A DNA stretch of 64,000 nt from Coenobita brevimanus (Eukaryota > Arthropoda > Malacostraca > Decapoda > Coenobitidae). Below, piece by piece: positions 19,294-31,401 of the stretch; within the stretch, counting starts at the first letter, position 1; each line of letters opens with the position of its first letter. The notes beneath the pieces were generated by a model that worked only from the letters and a program-made list of their open reading frames with translations, did no database searches and was not told where the DNA came from. Made by a program: the position numbers and the translations under genes. The stretch covers positions 7,549,001 to 7,613,000 of the forward strand of contig CM064713.1 in assembly GCA_032717465.1 (NCBI GenBank). The letters are read 5' to 3'.

Positions 19294-21667
19294 CTATCTA
19301 TCTATCTATCTATTGCCTGACGCCTCAATCCCGTTTGGGGTGGCCACAAACAAATCGCCTCCAAGTCGCCCTGTCCCCCGCCATTTCACTGCCCTGCTCC
19401 CAACTCACACCCCCCTCTCTCATATACCTCTCCACCCCATCCCTCCATCTCATCCTCGGTCTCCCCCTCCCTCTTCCACCCTCCACCTCACTCACATACA
19501 CTCTCTTTGTCAGTCTTTCACCCTCCATCCTCTCCACATGGCCAAACCACCTCAGTGTGTTCCTCACAACGCTTCCTATCACATCCACATCCACACCACA
19601 ACGTTCCTTTATATCCTCATTCGTCAGCCTGTCTCTCCACGTGACTCCACAGGCTCCTCTTAAATAACTCATTTCCACTGCTCTCACTCTTGACTTGTGT
19701 CCTTCCAACAATGTCCAAGCTTCACTTCCGTACGTTAGAGTTGGTATCACAATACTGTCATGTAGTAACTTTTTTACTTCCATGCTCACTTCCCTGTTTC
19801 CTATCACTGCTTTCAAGGAACCAGCAACCTTTCTTCCCTGCTGTACCCTTTCAAGCACTTCACCCTCCAAACCTCCATCCTTACTCATCACACTACCCAA
19901 ATACTTAAACGTACTCACATTTTCCAATTCCTCACCATCCAACCGTCGCTGTACATTCACTGACTTCACCTCTCTCAAAGACCATCACTTTACTCTTCCC
20001 TACATTCACCTTTAGGTTCCGTTTCTTACACACTCTCTCAAACTCATCCACCAAGCCTTGCAGCTCCCCTTCGTCTTCACTCAACAACACAGTATCATCT
20101 GCAAACAACAGTACAGGGAGTTTCCAAACACTATCCTCTCTCACCAGGGCCACTCCAACATCCACTACCCTACCTTGTACCTCTTTTATTACCCCATCCA
20201 TGTACAGATTGAACAACCATGGAGACATGACACATCCCTGTTTCAAACCAACTTTCAAAGAGAAAAATTCACTTAGTTCACCATCCACACGCACTGCAGC
20301 CTTCGCACCATCGTACATACTCTTCACAGCATTCAACAACTTCCCATCTACTCCATATATTCTTAACACTTTCCACAATCTTTGTCTATCCACCCTGTCA
20401 TATGCTTTCTCCAAATCCATGAAAGCCGCATACAACTTCTTTCCCTTCTCTAGAAACTTTTCCACTAAAGATCTAAGAATGAATATCTGATCTACACAAC
20501 CTCTTCCCTTCCTAAAGCCTCCCTGTTCTTCTCCAACTAATTTCTCTGTTCTTTCTCTTACTCTGTCTATAAGTATCCTACCATACACTTTTCCTATTAT
20601 ACTAAGAAGACAAATGCCCCTATGGTTATCACACACTTCTTTTTCCCCTTTTCCTTTGTACAAGGGAATAATTATACCTGACTTCCAATCCTCCGGGACT
20701 CTACCTTCCTCCCAGGCCAATCTGCACATCTTCCACATCCATTCTACTACTATCTCTCCCCCATGCTTCAGCATTTCACCACACACTCCATCAATTCCAG
20801 GGGCTTTCCCCGATTTAACTTTCTTCATTGCTTCCACAACTTCTATCCTACTAATTTCTTCCTGTCTTCTCACCTCCCTCCTTCTCCCAGCCATTCCCCA
20901 GCCACTTATACTCGCATTACTTCCATCCTCTACGTTCAACAATTCCTTAAAGTGTTCTCTCCATCTGCTCACTTTTTCTCCCTTCTCCACTAGTAATCTA
21001 CCATTTTTATCTTTCACTCCCCTGCTAACTTCATTTCCACCCTGTCTTACTCTTTTCACTTCTCTCCAGAACATTTTCTTACAGTCCCTCCACTTTACAC
21101 TCAAATTCCTTCCAAATTCCTCATCCACTCTCTTACTCTCTCTTACTAATATCTTCACCTCTTCCTTTCCACATATAACTCTCTCTTCCGCCTCTCAACT
21201 TCTTCCACGCCCCTATTTCTCAACCATTCATTGTATGCTTTCTTCTTTTGTGCCACATCCTGTTTCACCTCTTCTGTCCACCACGCTGTTCCTTGCACCC
21301 CCGTCCGTCTTCTCTTCCACACACCACATCACATGCTGCACATATTTCTTCTGTAAATATCTTACACACACCTTCCACGTCTCCCATCTGCTCCAGTTCA
21401 TATTTGCCCAATCGTTCCTCCACTTCTCTCTTATACTCTGCCTTTTTCTCATCCTCTTGTAACCTTTCCACTCTCCTTGCAACTACTCCTTCCTCTCGTC
21501 TTTCCCTTCTTCTATTCCTCCATTCTAATTGGACATTGATTCTGGCCACCACCAAGTAGTGGTCAGAAAGTCCACTCCCCCAACCTCTATACACTCTTGC
21601 ATCCTTTACACATCTTCGCATCCTTTCATCCACACACACATAATCAATCATTGCCTTCCTTTCACTC
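19294..21667 (-). mobile_element. RTE-like LINE, 5'-truncated, target duplication AGTTATTCAT
   Basis: The element lies on the minus strand with a (TAGA)n 3' tail at 19294-19316. Exact 10-bp copies of AGTTATTCAT flank it at 19284-19293 and 21668-21677. It is 5'-truncated within the endonuclease region. The second copy at about 47691-49411 is nearly identical over the shared part, so both moved fairly recently. Insertion by target-primed reverse transcription fits the tail and the longer duplication. Confidence 0.93.
19325..21651 (-). pseudogene. RTE-like endonuclease / reverse transcriptase (frameshifted)
   Basis: The first segment (21651-21265) is the C-terminal part of an APE-type endonuclease, with the GLSDHYLVV motif. 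The middle segment (21158-19932) holds RT blocks: IDGVCGEMLKHGG, GIIIPLYKGKG, EEQGGFRKGRGC, FMDLEKAYDRVDR (first catalytic Asp), VGLKQGCVMSPWLFNLYMDG and LLFADDTVLL (catalytic ADD). The last segment (19978-19325) ends FVCGHPKRD. Frames change between about 21265 and 21158 and again near 19950, so no full-length product is made. The protein would nick the target and copy the RNA from its 3' end. Confidence 0.92.
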
Positions 21668-22521
21668 AGTTATTCATGCTTACTGTATTTGTTACAGTAC
21701 TTTTTTTTCCATGTTATCCCTACAATAAGTATTATTTTGAGCAGATCTATGTGTCTGTAGTGCCATGTGTTCTGTTATTACTTGAGATGCCGAGTGTTGC
21801 AACTCATGTTTATTATGTGAAGGGATTGCTAGCATTGAGGACAATAGTTATTCATTATTCATATTAACTTCTAGCGGGTCCAAGTGTGGAGGTCGAATTA
21901 TCAGTGAGTCAAAATTCAAGTGTGGAGGTCGAAGTCCTAGTGAGTGAGTCAAGGTCCCAGTGTGGAAGTCTAGGTCGGCAGTGGCAGAAGACTGGACCAG
22001 TGAACTTTGTGCTCAGAGGGATGATTATGAAGAAACATTGGACTGAGACAAAGGAGCTAAGTTTTGTGGATTTCATATTAAGACCATATATTTTCTTTTG
22101 AACAACGTGCCAACTGATTCAGGTTTAAAGCAAGTAGCTGGAGAAGATTTCTACCTTTTGGTCTTGTTAATACACATTTCCTCTCACTCGAACTTTATTG
22201 TTTGTATAACCCTTGACAACTGGTGGTATAGAGCTTACCTAGTAGTTGTTAATGTGAAACCTTAGAAGCATTTTGGGAAATTGCGAAGGTCGGGCTTGGG
22301 TTGGCCTAGTTGGGGACTGGCTGGCCCCGTCATTTTGGCATGCTACCATTCTTAACGACCACTTGAAATGTAATAAACGCAACCGAAGAGGCCGCTAGTG
22401 GGAGAGTCTTCCTCAATCTGAATTCCCGACCGTTTCAGCACACAGTGATCATCAATATTGACTTGATTTCTGTCTCTTTTGACCACGTAAAAGTCTGGAT
22501 CGCAGAGGTGGCAGTACACAC

Positions 22522-22806
22522 TGTAGATGTGTGATGTAACACGGACAGAGAGACAGTTATTATTGATACTGTTGCCATACATTTGTCTTATACCATGTAC
22601 CGTGTAATGCGTACTCACATGTATGTACCCATGCCTCCATGTATTATCAGGAATCTGTCAACATCAGGCTCAACGCCAGTCAGTGTCGCCCTGAGCTTGC
22701 CCGGTGCGGTCCAACAGCACCAGCTCCTCTGTGTACCTCTCAGTATAGCCTTACTAAGTGAATTGCTGGTTTCATTTGGACCTACGGATCTCCCACAGAC
22801 ATAACA
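22522..22806 (+). repeat. 5' LTR of element E
   Basis: It is 285 bp and matches the 3' LTR at 27993-28271 with scattered substitutions and a few small indels. The differences show that the copy has aged since insertion. The sequence TGGCGCAATGAG at 22807-22818 starts immediately after the LTR and is the likely primer-binding site; I could not assign its tRNA. Confidence 0.95.
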
Positions 22807-23339
22807 TGGCGCAATGAGTTTAATTAAGGCTATGTACCAGAGTTAAGGGCTCGGACCACCACTCATCAATGTCTCCTCGCAAGGATATACTCTCCTAGGC
22901 CGACGCCATTGCCTCACGTCCTCCTCATTCACTGAGTGAATAGTGTAGTGCTCAGTGATGTTTAACAGTGTCAGTGATCAGTGCAGTGCGTTGTGTGTCG
23001 TCTAGACAGTGATAGTGTGTGTCATGGTGTCAGTGTTGTGCTTTGTCTCGCATCTGTGGCCAACCCAGTCAGGGCCAGACGCCATTACTCGTCCCCGCAA
23101 GACAGGAGCGGAGTCCACAACCTCCACTCGCGATGACGTCCCTCAGGACACTAGCCCTCAGCGAGGCTACTGACGTCACACGAGAAGCCCCACCCTCCCT
23201 GAGTAACGCTCACATGAACACACACATGCGCGCACCCCTCAGCTGCCTCATAAACTTAACATAACTCTTGTATAAAACTGAGCAATTACTGAAACGTTTT
23301 TGGACATCTCGCTACACAGATTGTCCCACAGTGCCATAG

Positions 23340-26300
23340 ATGACAATGGCTGCTTCAGGGGATCATTCCGAGTACGGAGACACCCCACACCGATACCCCG
23401 ATGAAGAGGAAACACCCGGACCACCAGATGGTCCACCCGGGCCATCAGATGGGCCACCAGCTTGGGCCCATAGTCCCATTTACCGGCCCCCCGCCCACCC
23501 ACCGACTCTCACCCCTCACTACTCAAACACAGCCAGCAACGCGGACTTTCTCCACCTTATTAAGTACCTGAAGGAGTCTAGGATCTCTGCTGACAACCGT
23601 AGGAGGTTGGAAGAAGAGGAACGAAGAAAACAAGAGTATAGACGACGGAACGAAGACCTTCGCCGCAGAGAAGATACGGAGCATTTTGCAACTTCGATCC
23701 AGATGCTGTCAACCTCGCATGCTCCCCCTGCGTTGAACCCAACGACACCAGTGTTTGATCCAGTTACGTCCACTGCTGCTGCTTCGTCTGTCATTACCTC
23801 ACCTGCAACCATGGATGTCACCAGTATCTCATCAGTGACACACCCTGCCAGCAAAACTGTGGACCACAGTCCACCCATGTTACAGGCTGATGACACCTTT
23901 CAGTTGTTTCATCAGTGGCGCCGTAGTTGGACTGACTACTCAACCATGGTTGACCTGCGGAAGTTAACCAGGGAGAAACACTTGATCCAGTTAAGGATGT
24001 CAGTGTCCCTCGACGTGCAACGGACCGTAGAACACACCCTCGGAATAGCACCAAACACCTTACTGACAGTAGACGAGGTACTAGACAAGCTTCAAACACA
24101 CTTCAGAAACCAGCAAAATGAGGCTCTCCATCGCCGGGAACTTCTGCGCTGTAGACAGAAGGACGGTGAATCATTCTCAGACTTCTACATACGTTTAAGG
24201 AGTCTAGCTGAGGAGGTTAACTTGTGCTCAGGTGACCCAGTGACTTGTGCGGAAGCCCAGCTCAAGATGATCCTGTTGATGGGCGTCAAGGACGAGGAAC
24301 TCGTACAGCGCCTTGTCTCTCTCCACGCAGGCGCATCACTCCAGGACATGGTTACCTGCTGCCGTTCGTTTGAGGCCTCCAAACACACAGCTTCCGCCAT
24401 CCACTCGTCCCCAAGTCAACCGTGTGCCATTACACGCTATAAGACGAAACACCGATACAAGACGGCCCACTCCTTCATTCCAGGACGCCACGACAAGACT
24501 TCAGCGCCGGACAATAATTCTCATCACCCCTGCCAGTCATGTACTCGATGACATGGCCCCGGGAAATGCCCCGCCACAGACAGCACCTGCTCTAATTGTG
24601 GAAGCAGGGATCACTAGGCCAGGACTGCCAAGTATCCAGCCAAAGATTTTGAGTGCAACTCCTGCCATATAATGGGACACTTTGCCAAGGTTTGCCAATT
24701 GACAAAGTCCAACGACGGCAAAGGTTCCCCCTCTCGCAGGAAGAGTAGCAACTGTCGCCGCGTGTCAGCAGACAACAAGACTCCTAAGACCATCTGTGTC
24801 CACCTGGTCTATGGCCAGACCACTTCACAACTTCAGATGCTCCCGGACACGGGTGCGGACGTAGCTGTCATAGGTAACAAGCACCTGGACTTGCTCAGCA
24901 TCCCTCGCAGCAATCTGCATCCTCTAGCGCTAGAGTCCACCACTACCCTGACAGCTGATGGATCAGAGATGGCTCCTGCTCTGGGTTGCTTGCAGGCTAC
25001 ACCACGGCTCGAAAGGAGATCTTGCAAGGCTAGGTTTCAAGTCCATGACGGTGTCACGACTCTCCTCTCCTACGGACACTGCCAGGAGTTAGCCATCATC
25101 TCTTCTCACTTCCCGAGGCCAATCCTGGAGGTAAAACATGCCAACAGGTGTGCCGAGTCACACCTCCCTGACATCACAACCCCGTCTGCTGCTAAGGAGT
25201 ACTTCCTCTGGGGATACCAAGACGTGCTGCTCTCCAAGGCGGACCTCACAGTGGCCCCGCTACAGCCGATGAAAGGTGGACCCATCAGGATTCACCTTAA
25301 GGAGGGAGCAGTACCATTTGCCATCCATACTCCAAGACAGATCCCCTTCGCGTTTCAGCAACCGATGAAGGAGGAACTGGAGTCCATGGTACACCAGGGA
25401 ATCATCGCACCTTTAGGACACGATCCCTCTGAATGGTGCCACCCACTAGTCGTTGTAGCAAAGGACAAAGGCGTGAGGATCACCGTTGACTTGTCCAAGC
25501 TAAACAGCCAGGTATACCGCCCGACTCATCCTTCCCCGATACCCTTCGCCGCCGTCCGCCGCGTTACTCCCTTGTCACGGTATTTCACCACAGCGGACGC
25601 TCTGTGTGGTTATTGGCAACTTGAACTCGCCGAGGAGGACCAGCACCTCACCACCTTCATTACGCCATATGGCCGCTTTAAGCATTGCAGAGGCCTCGGC
25701 GTCTCAGCCACCGGCGATGCTTACTGCCTCTGCGGTGACATGGCTCTCCAGGGAATGGAGCACTGTGTCAAGGTCATAGACGACATACTCCTGTTTGACG
25801 ACGACTTCACCACACACATCCAACGAATAGACCAGATGCTCTCTAGATGTCACAAGCACGGGATCACCCTCAACTGTGACAAGTTTGTGATCGCCGCCCC
25901 AAGTGTGAGCTTTTGCGGCTATAACATCTCACCCAAGGTCATAGCTGCAGACGAGGACAGAGTCAGCGCCATTCGTGACTTCCTGACACCTGCAAACCTG
26001 ACTGACCTGCGTTCCTTCATGGGCCTGGTGAACCAGTTCTCAGAGTTCACCCCAGACATCGCCGCTGCTGCCCAAACTCTCCGTCCTTTGCTGAGCCCGA
26101 AATGCACGTTGACCTGGACAGCCGACCACGACGAGGCCTTCCAACGTGTCAAGGAAGCTCTGCTCCAACCACCTGTGCTGACACACTTTGACCCGGCACT
26201 ACCAGTTATACTACAAACTGACGCCTCTTGCCTCTATGGGATCGGCTACGCTCTACTCCAGGACCACAGCCAGGGATGGCTATGCCTCGTCCAATGTGGC

Positions 26301-27889
26301 TCTTGCTTCCTCACTGATGGCGAGACCCGATATGCCACTATTGAACGGGAGTTGCTTGCCGCCGTCTAGGCCATGTCCAAGTGCAAACCCTACTTGATTG
26401 GCGTTCCGAACTTCACCCTGATGACTGACCACAGGCCACTGATACCGATTCTCAACCGTTACACATTGGACGCAGTAGAGAACCCCCGCCTCCAATGCCT
26501 CAAGGGACTCATCTCGCCCTACCAGTTCACGGCCGTGTGGCGCGCTGGGAAGCAGCTGTGTATCCCAGATGCCCTGTCCCGAGCCCCAGTTAGCCGCCCC
26601 ACGCATGAGGACGAGACGGTGTGCGCCGGCGCCGCTGCCCACCTGAGGAGTATCGTGACCTGCAACGCCATCAACGCCGTCACCGCCTCTCCACACCAAG
26701 ATGCCGATAGGACCCTGCAGGAACTTCGTGATGCAGCAAGCGCGGACTCCGAGTACACCCGCCTCAAAGACTGCGTGACTACCGGGTTCCCCTCCAACCG
26801 GTACGAGTTACATGGTTCACTACTCCGCTATTGGAAGCTTCGTGACAGCCTGTCTGGTGACGGGGAGCTGGTCCTGTATGGCCAACGAATCATGATACCC
26901 ACTGCTCATCGCCACCACATGCTCGCTCGCCTCCACGACAGCCACCGTGGGATGGAAGCGACAAAGCATCAGGCACAACAGACTGTGTTTTGGCCTGGGA
27001 TCAACGCCGACATTGCCAGTACGGTCCAAGCCTGCCACCCATGTCAGGTTATGCAACCCAGCCAGCAGCAGGAACCTTTGCTGAGTGATGACAACCCTAC
27101 CAGGCCCTTTGAGTCCGTCTCAGCGGATTTTTTCACGGTTGCTGGGAAGTCCTTCCTGGTGATTGCAGACCGACTGGGTGGCCTGTCGTCATCCCCTGTG
27201 GTGCCGCCTCTACAACATCACGCACTACACGCATGTTCTGCTGCTACTTCCAGGACGTTGGTGTTCCACTCTGCCTTAGGACAGACGGCGGACCCCAGTT
27301 CATCAGCGCCAAGTTCCGGGACTTCATGGAATGTTGGGGCGTCCACCATGTGGTATCCTTGCCACATTACCCCCAGTCAAATGGCCATGCCGAGCTGGCC
27401 GTCAAGTCCTTTAAGTATCTCATCTTAAAGATGGTGCTCTCCGGCAACCTTGACAACGAACAGTTCGACAGGGGTCTCCTGGAGCTGCACAACACTCCTA
27501 ACCACACAGGACGATCTCCTGCGAAGATACTGTATGGCCGCCCACTTCGTTCTTGCGTTCTTGCCCACCCAGAATCCTTCTCGCAGGAATGGCAAGAGAA
27601 GATCGAGGACTGTGACCGCCGAGCTGCCGCCCGTGCCGAACAGGTCAGGAGTCGGTATGACTAGCACGCCCATACCCTGCCCAAGTTACATGTAGGGCAG
27701 ACCGTCCGTATCCAGGACCCGACCTCACTCCGTTGTGATAAGGTTGGGACCATCATGGGCCGCGGCAGGACCAGGGACTTTGAGGTGCGTCTACCTAGTG
27801 GCCGAGTCTGGTGGCGTAATCGCCGCTTTCTATGTCCAGTGCCGACCCCTCCCCCATCGCTGTGGCCCCTTGCTCAGACGAGAAAATAA
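23340..27889 (+). pseudogene. gag-pol: Element E gag-pol polyprotein (4 stops, 1 frameshift)
   Basis: Gag and pol share one frame. Gag starts MTMAASGDHSEYG at 23340 and has a charged helical stretch near residues 80-120 and a capsid-like region (FHQWRRSWTDY...). A CX2CX4HX4C zinc knuckle follows (C-NS-C-HIMG-H-FAKV-C, about 24652-24693). Pol has protease LPDTGADVAVIG, RT (ITVDLSKLN, GYWQLEL, KVIDDILLFDDD), RNase H (TDASCLYGIGYAL, TDHRPL), integrase zinc domain (HRHHM...CHPCQ) and the DDE core (SADFF, RTDGGPQF, HAELAVKSF). The C-terminus resembles a GPY/F module (KVGTIMGRGRTRDFEV). In-frame stops occur at 24549, 24615, 26367 and 27662, with a frameshift near 27174. The order RT-RNaseH-IN fixes Ty3/gypsy. 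Confidence 0.95.
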
Positions 27890-27977
27890 CGTCCTCAGTA
27901 ACTGATCCCCCACCAACCCCACGACAATCTAAGCGACTGCAAGAAAAACAGTCCACTCGAGACAGAGCTACGAGCGT

Positions 27978-27992
27978 AAGGGGGGAGGGAGG
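27978..27992 (+). other. Polypurine tract of element E
   Basis: Fifteen uninterrupted purines (AAGGGGGGAGGGAGG) lie directly before the 3' LTR. This is the expected primer site for plus-strand DNA synthesis. Confidence 0.9.
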
Positions 27993-28271
27993 TGTAGATG
28001 TGTGATGTAACACGGACAGACACAGTTATTACTGCTACAGTTGCCATACATTTGTCTTATACCATGTACCGTGTAATGCGTACTCACATTATGTACCCAT
28101 GCCTCCATGTATTATCAGGAATCTGGCAACAGGCGCAACGCCAATCATTGTCGCCCTGAGCTTGCCCGGTGTGGTCCAACTGCACCAGCTCCTCTGTGTA
28201 CATCTCAATATAGCCTTACTAAGTGAATTGCTGGCTTCATTTGGAGCTACGGATCTCCCACAGACATAACA
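27993..28271 (+). repeat. 3' LTR of element E
   Basis: It is 279 bp, TGTAGATGTG...GACATAACA, paired with the LTR at 22522-22806. It is followed by the CACAC target duplication and then by BL-4 sequence. Confidence 0.95.
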
Positions 28272-28649
28272 CACACCCTCTCCAGTATTCAGCTTGTAAG
28301 CTCAGTTTCAGAGCAGTGAACGCCTGATGACAGTGCCTCACTACCACGAACAGTGTAATTGTGCCTTTGCCCTCTTGACCCAGACTTAGACTCCTGTGTA
28401 TACTGTATCCTGTGCGATACTAGACCCATTAATGCCAGCCTATGTATTGTTTGTTGTCTATGAAACTGTATCAGATTGTCTACTCGTTCCACATCAGTTG
28501 AATTTGTCAATATACGTGTAATGTTTTTGTTCGTGTTTTTATGCTCTGGCCCTCTTTTGTTTCTCTAAGCTCCGGTCTAGAAAGAGAACCCAACTGCGCT
28601 CTAGGCATTCTAGGGATAGGAAGCCACCCCTTAAACACCTAGCACAACA
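28272..28649 (+). repeat. BL-4 part 3 (LTR 3' end)
   Basis: It resumes the alignment with BL-6 (from about 30385) after the nested insertions. It includes the inverted repeat GTATCCTGTGCGATAC (about 28410), the motif CTCCGGTCTAGAAAGAGAACCC, and the 3' end CCTAGCACAACA. Confidence 0.85.
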
Positions 28650-28695
28650 CTGACGGACACCGGTGGTTCTTGACCCGGGCATATATAGAGAGGAC
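28650..28695 (+). other. 46-bp interior remnant with primer-binding site
   Basis: This is the only sequence between the end of BL-4 and the start of BL-6. It reads CTGACGGACACCGGTGGTT and on. It matches the leader just after the LTR of element C (CTGGTGGCAAGCGGTGG at 62670). The parent element therefore lost its entire coding region but kept both LTRs and the primer-binding site. Confidence 0.8.
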
Positions 28696-30756
28696 TAAAA
28701 TGCCATCAGTAACACAAGCCGCCACCACACCCCCAAGAGGAGGACATGGAGGGCTGGATGGTGCGTGGATTGCGACCAGGCAACAGGGCCATAAGATCAC
28801 CTGGGCCGCGCGCCCCTATTCCCTGGAACTCGCTCGCAGCCACCACCTTAGTCAAAGTGCACTACCTTCCAGGTGAGCTGACCACCGACAGGATCGGGGT
28901 GGAACTGGCCTAACTGTTCATAGCAGCACCCCAGCCACGGTCTATAGTTGGGTACCTGAGACGGCCGATAGCCATTCAGTTTTCAAAGAGATGGCCTATA
29001 GCCACTCCCAAAAAGAAGGGCCACGGCCTATTGCCGCTCTGCCCAGAGCTGCTTACACCCCCTGCAGAAACCAGTGTCGGCCAATAGCTGTGCTAGGGAG
29101 AGACAGGTACGTCCCCTCTCCTTTAGTAGTTGCCTTTGGAGGGCATGCCACCAGCGACAGCCGATATCTGCGCCCATAGGGAGGAGATGACCTATAAACG
29201 CTGTTCTGCACGGTGCCCTCCTTGTGGGACCTCGGTGATGGCTGATAGTCGCACCAGCAGGTAGGTGAAGGCCCATAGCCTCATCTTGCCCAAGTGCCTT
29301 TTAGGGAGTCGGGCCCCGGCAATGGCTGAGCTGCATTGACAGTGAAGGGACGACCTGTAGCCACACTCCATCTGTTGCCCAAGGGAACCTAGTGACGGCC
29401 GATAGCCGCGCTGGGGAGAGTCACCAAAGTCTTTGACCCCCTGTGACTCCGCAACGACACGGTGAGCTGTGCTCAGTCCGCCCTTCGGCAGGAGCACAGG
29501 TTACCTGCCTGTCCACCCAGACCAAGACAACCTCCAGGAGGAGGACCACCACTCAGAGGATCTGCAGAGCGGCCTAGTACCATCCCCGGGGTTGTTCTCC
29601 CTCCGCCCAGAGGAATAGGATGCCTACCAGATGGACTTCGGCCGCGAGCGATGCCACAGCCCAGCCCTGACGGCGGTGCCCCCAGCAGATGACTGCAGCC
29701 GGCGCCCCCCCGAGGACGTCTCCCAGACCCCTGGGCGGGCCCACTCCCTACCCCGATGAAGGTGATGCCCATGCTCCACCAGGCACTTGAGTGAGCGCCT
29801 CCAACGCCTATGCGGCCCCAGTCCCAAGGGCCAGACCCCAGTACCCAGCCCTGACAGTGAGGGGCCTTTCACCATCCACAGCCCGAGCCCCAGCAGAGAG
29901 ACGACGCCCCTGAGAGTGGTCCTGTGGCCGCGGGACGAAGGGACTCCCACAGGGGCTCCCCCCACCCCGGGCCGAGAGTTGTGAGCCCTGGACTTTCCCT
30001 TCCCCCAGTGAAACCAAGTGTGCTCAAAAAGACAGTGAACTTATGGTGAGCAGTGGCATTGGCACTAAGAGTGTAAAAGTGAGTTTACGGTAAATATAGT
30101 GAGGCCAGAAAAGACCAGTGAAAAGTGAGTTTACAGTAAATACAGTGAGGCCAGAAAAGACCAGTGAAAAGTGAGTTTTCAGTAGATACAATGAGGCCGG
30201 AAAAGATCAAGACAAACGAATAAAGAGGAACAGGCGCCCTAGTGAATTCCAGTGGCAGGAGGCCAAATAAGACTCTAGAACACAAAAACATCGACAGTGA
30301 ATATTACCTACAGTGATATTACCCTTGTCCCCTTGTAACGACACTTATAACTATTCCCCTCTCTTGTGCAAGTCAGTAACACCTTCATCAGTATTCAGCT
30401 TGTAAGCTCAGTGTCAGAGCAGTGAACGCCTCACGACAGTGCCTCACCACCACGAACAATGTAATAGTGCCTCTGCCCTCTCGACCCAGACTTAGACTCT
30501 TGTGTATACTGTATCCTGTGCGATACTAGACCCATTAATGCCAGCCTATGTATTTATTAATGTTTATGAAATTGTATTGGATTGTTTACTCGTTCCACAT
30601 CAGTTGAATTTGTCAATATACGTGTAATGTTTTTGCCCTATGTTTTTATGCCCTGGCCCTCTCATGTTTGTCTAAGCTCCGGTCTAGAAAGAGAACCCAG
30701 CTGCACTCTAGGCTTTCTAGGGACGGGAAGCCGCCCTTGAAACACCTAGCATATCT
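28696..30756 (+). repeat. BL-6: 3' LTR of the deleted element
   Basis: The LTR runs TAAAATGCC to a slightly decayed end near 30756. The right flank ACAGA (30757-30761) is one base different from ATAGA left of BL-4. An ATG at 28700 opens MPSVTQAATTPPRGG. An irregular array of GGCC(G/T)ATAGCC-type units lies at about 28935-29415. RLCGPSPKGQTPVPSPDSEG is encoded near 29800, and roughly 50-bp direct repeats lie at 30065-30200. It is similar to BL-4 throughout. Confidence 0.85.
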
Positions 30757-31165
30757 ACAGAATTAGACGAAAACATAAAGAAATTGAAGTGACTAGCGGA
30801 ATACGTCAAGGATGAACGGGCTCTATTACATTTTTTAAACTAATAAAATACATAATTATAAAAGAAATACAAAGAAAAGGAAAAGGCTTCAAGAATAATA
30901 AGTTCAATCTGAAAATACTATTTTATGCAGATGGTTTGTTGCTAGCTGAAAATGTGGAGGATGCGAAAACAAATTTGAAAATACTAATGGACATATGTGA
31001 AAAGTGTGGTTTGGAAATAAATAAAGACTAGAGTAATGTAATATCGAATATGAAAGAACAGCCTGATATGATAGAAGGAGTGAAAGTGACAGATAAAATA
31101 AAATACCTGGGAATTTATTTAAAAAACAAGAGTTTATTTAAATACCAAAAGAATGAAATGATAAT
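30757..31165 (+). pseudogene. LINE reverse transcriptase fragment, part 2
   Basis: The translation shows LFKLIKYIIIKEIQ, then ILFYADGLLLAENVEDAKTNL and IKYLGIYLKNKS. These are the non-LTR RT catalytic block (ADD decayed to ADG) and the following conserved Y-L-G motif. An in-frame TAG lies near 31029. It continues the fragment that ends at 12486. It is cut at 31165, where BL-10 and, behind it, a gamma LTR begin. Confidence 0.7.
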
Positions 31166-31401
31166 TGTTATGCTAGGTAATAAGGGTCAGCTTCCCGTCC
31201 CTTGAACGCCTAGTATGCAGCTGGGTTCCCTTTCTAGACCGGAGCTTAGACAAATAAGAGAGAGGCAGGACACAAAAACTCAAGGCAACAACCTTACACG
31301 GGTATTGACTAATTCAATATGTGGAACAGGTAGATGTCACAACAACAGGAATCTGGGTAATTATAAGTTATGTACTAGTACCGTAGTATCGCACAGGATA
31401 C
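31166..31401 (-). repeat. BL-10 part 1 (LTR 3' end)
   Basis: The segment starts TGTTATGCTAGG on the plus strand and contains the U5 hairpin and the inverted repeat GTATCGCACAGGATAC at its right end, where a gamma LTR is inserted. It continues at 41748. The flank ATAAT (31161-31165) compares with ATTAT (45770-45774) at the far end, one mismatch, so this is probably a target duplication. Confidence 0.75.

Larger units (their letters stand above)
18064..22518 (+). mobile_element. Repeat F: candidate ~2.07-kb solo LTR containing an RTE LINE
   Basis: BL-4 is interrupted exactly here. The inserted DNA starts TGTAGTGCCCGG and ends GGCAGTACA, i.e. TG...CA, with CACC (or ACACC) on each side when the neighbouring element E is removed. 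Removing the RTE insertion (19294-21677) leaves about 2.07 kb without coding capacity. That fits a solo LTR of an unidentified family, but no second copy exists in the window to prove it. A short (TTG)n lies at 18087-18102. Confidence 0.5.
22522..28271 (+). mobile_element. Complete Ty3/gypsy element E, target duplication CACAC
   Basis: Element E is 5750 bp. LTRs at 22522-22806 (285 bp) and 27993-28271 (279 bp) begin TGTAGATGTGTGATG and end CAGACATAACA. Exact CACAC copies sit at 22517-22521 and 28272-28276. A primer-binding site follows the 5' LTR directly and a polypurine tract precedes the 3' LTR. The interior is one gag-pol reading with a few disabling mutations. Its LTRs are short and unrelated to the BL family. 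Confidence 0.97.

Noticed and set aside
20614..21462. 282-codon plus-strand frame with Ser/Phe/Leu-rich, membrane-like composition
   Set aside because: It is the antisense of the RTE-like reverse transcriptase at 19325-21651, whose motifs are on the other strand.
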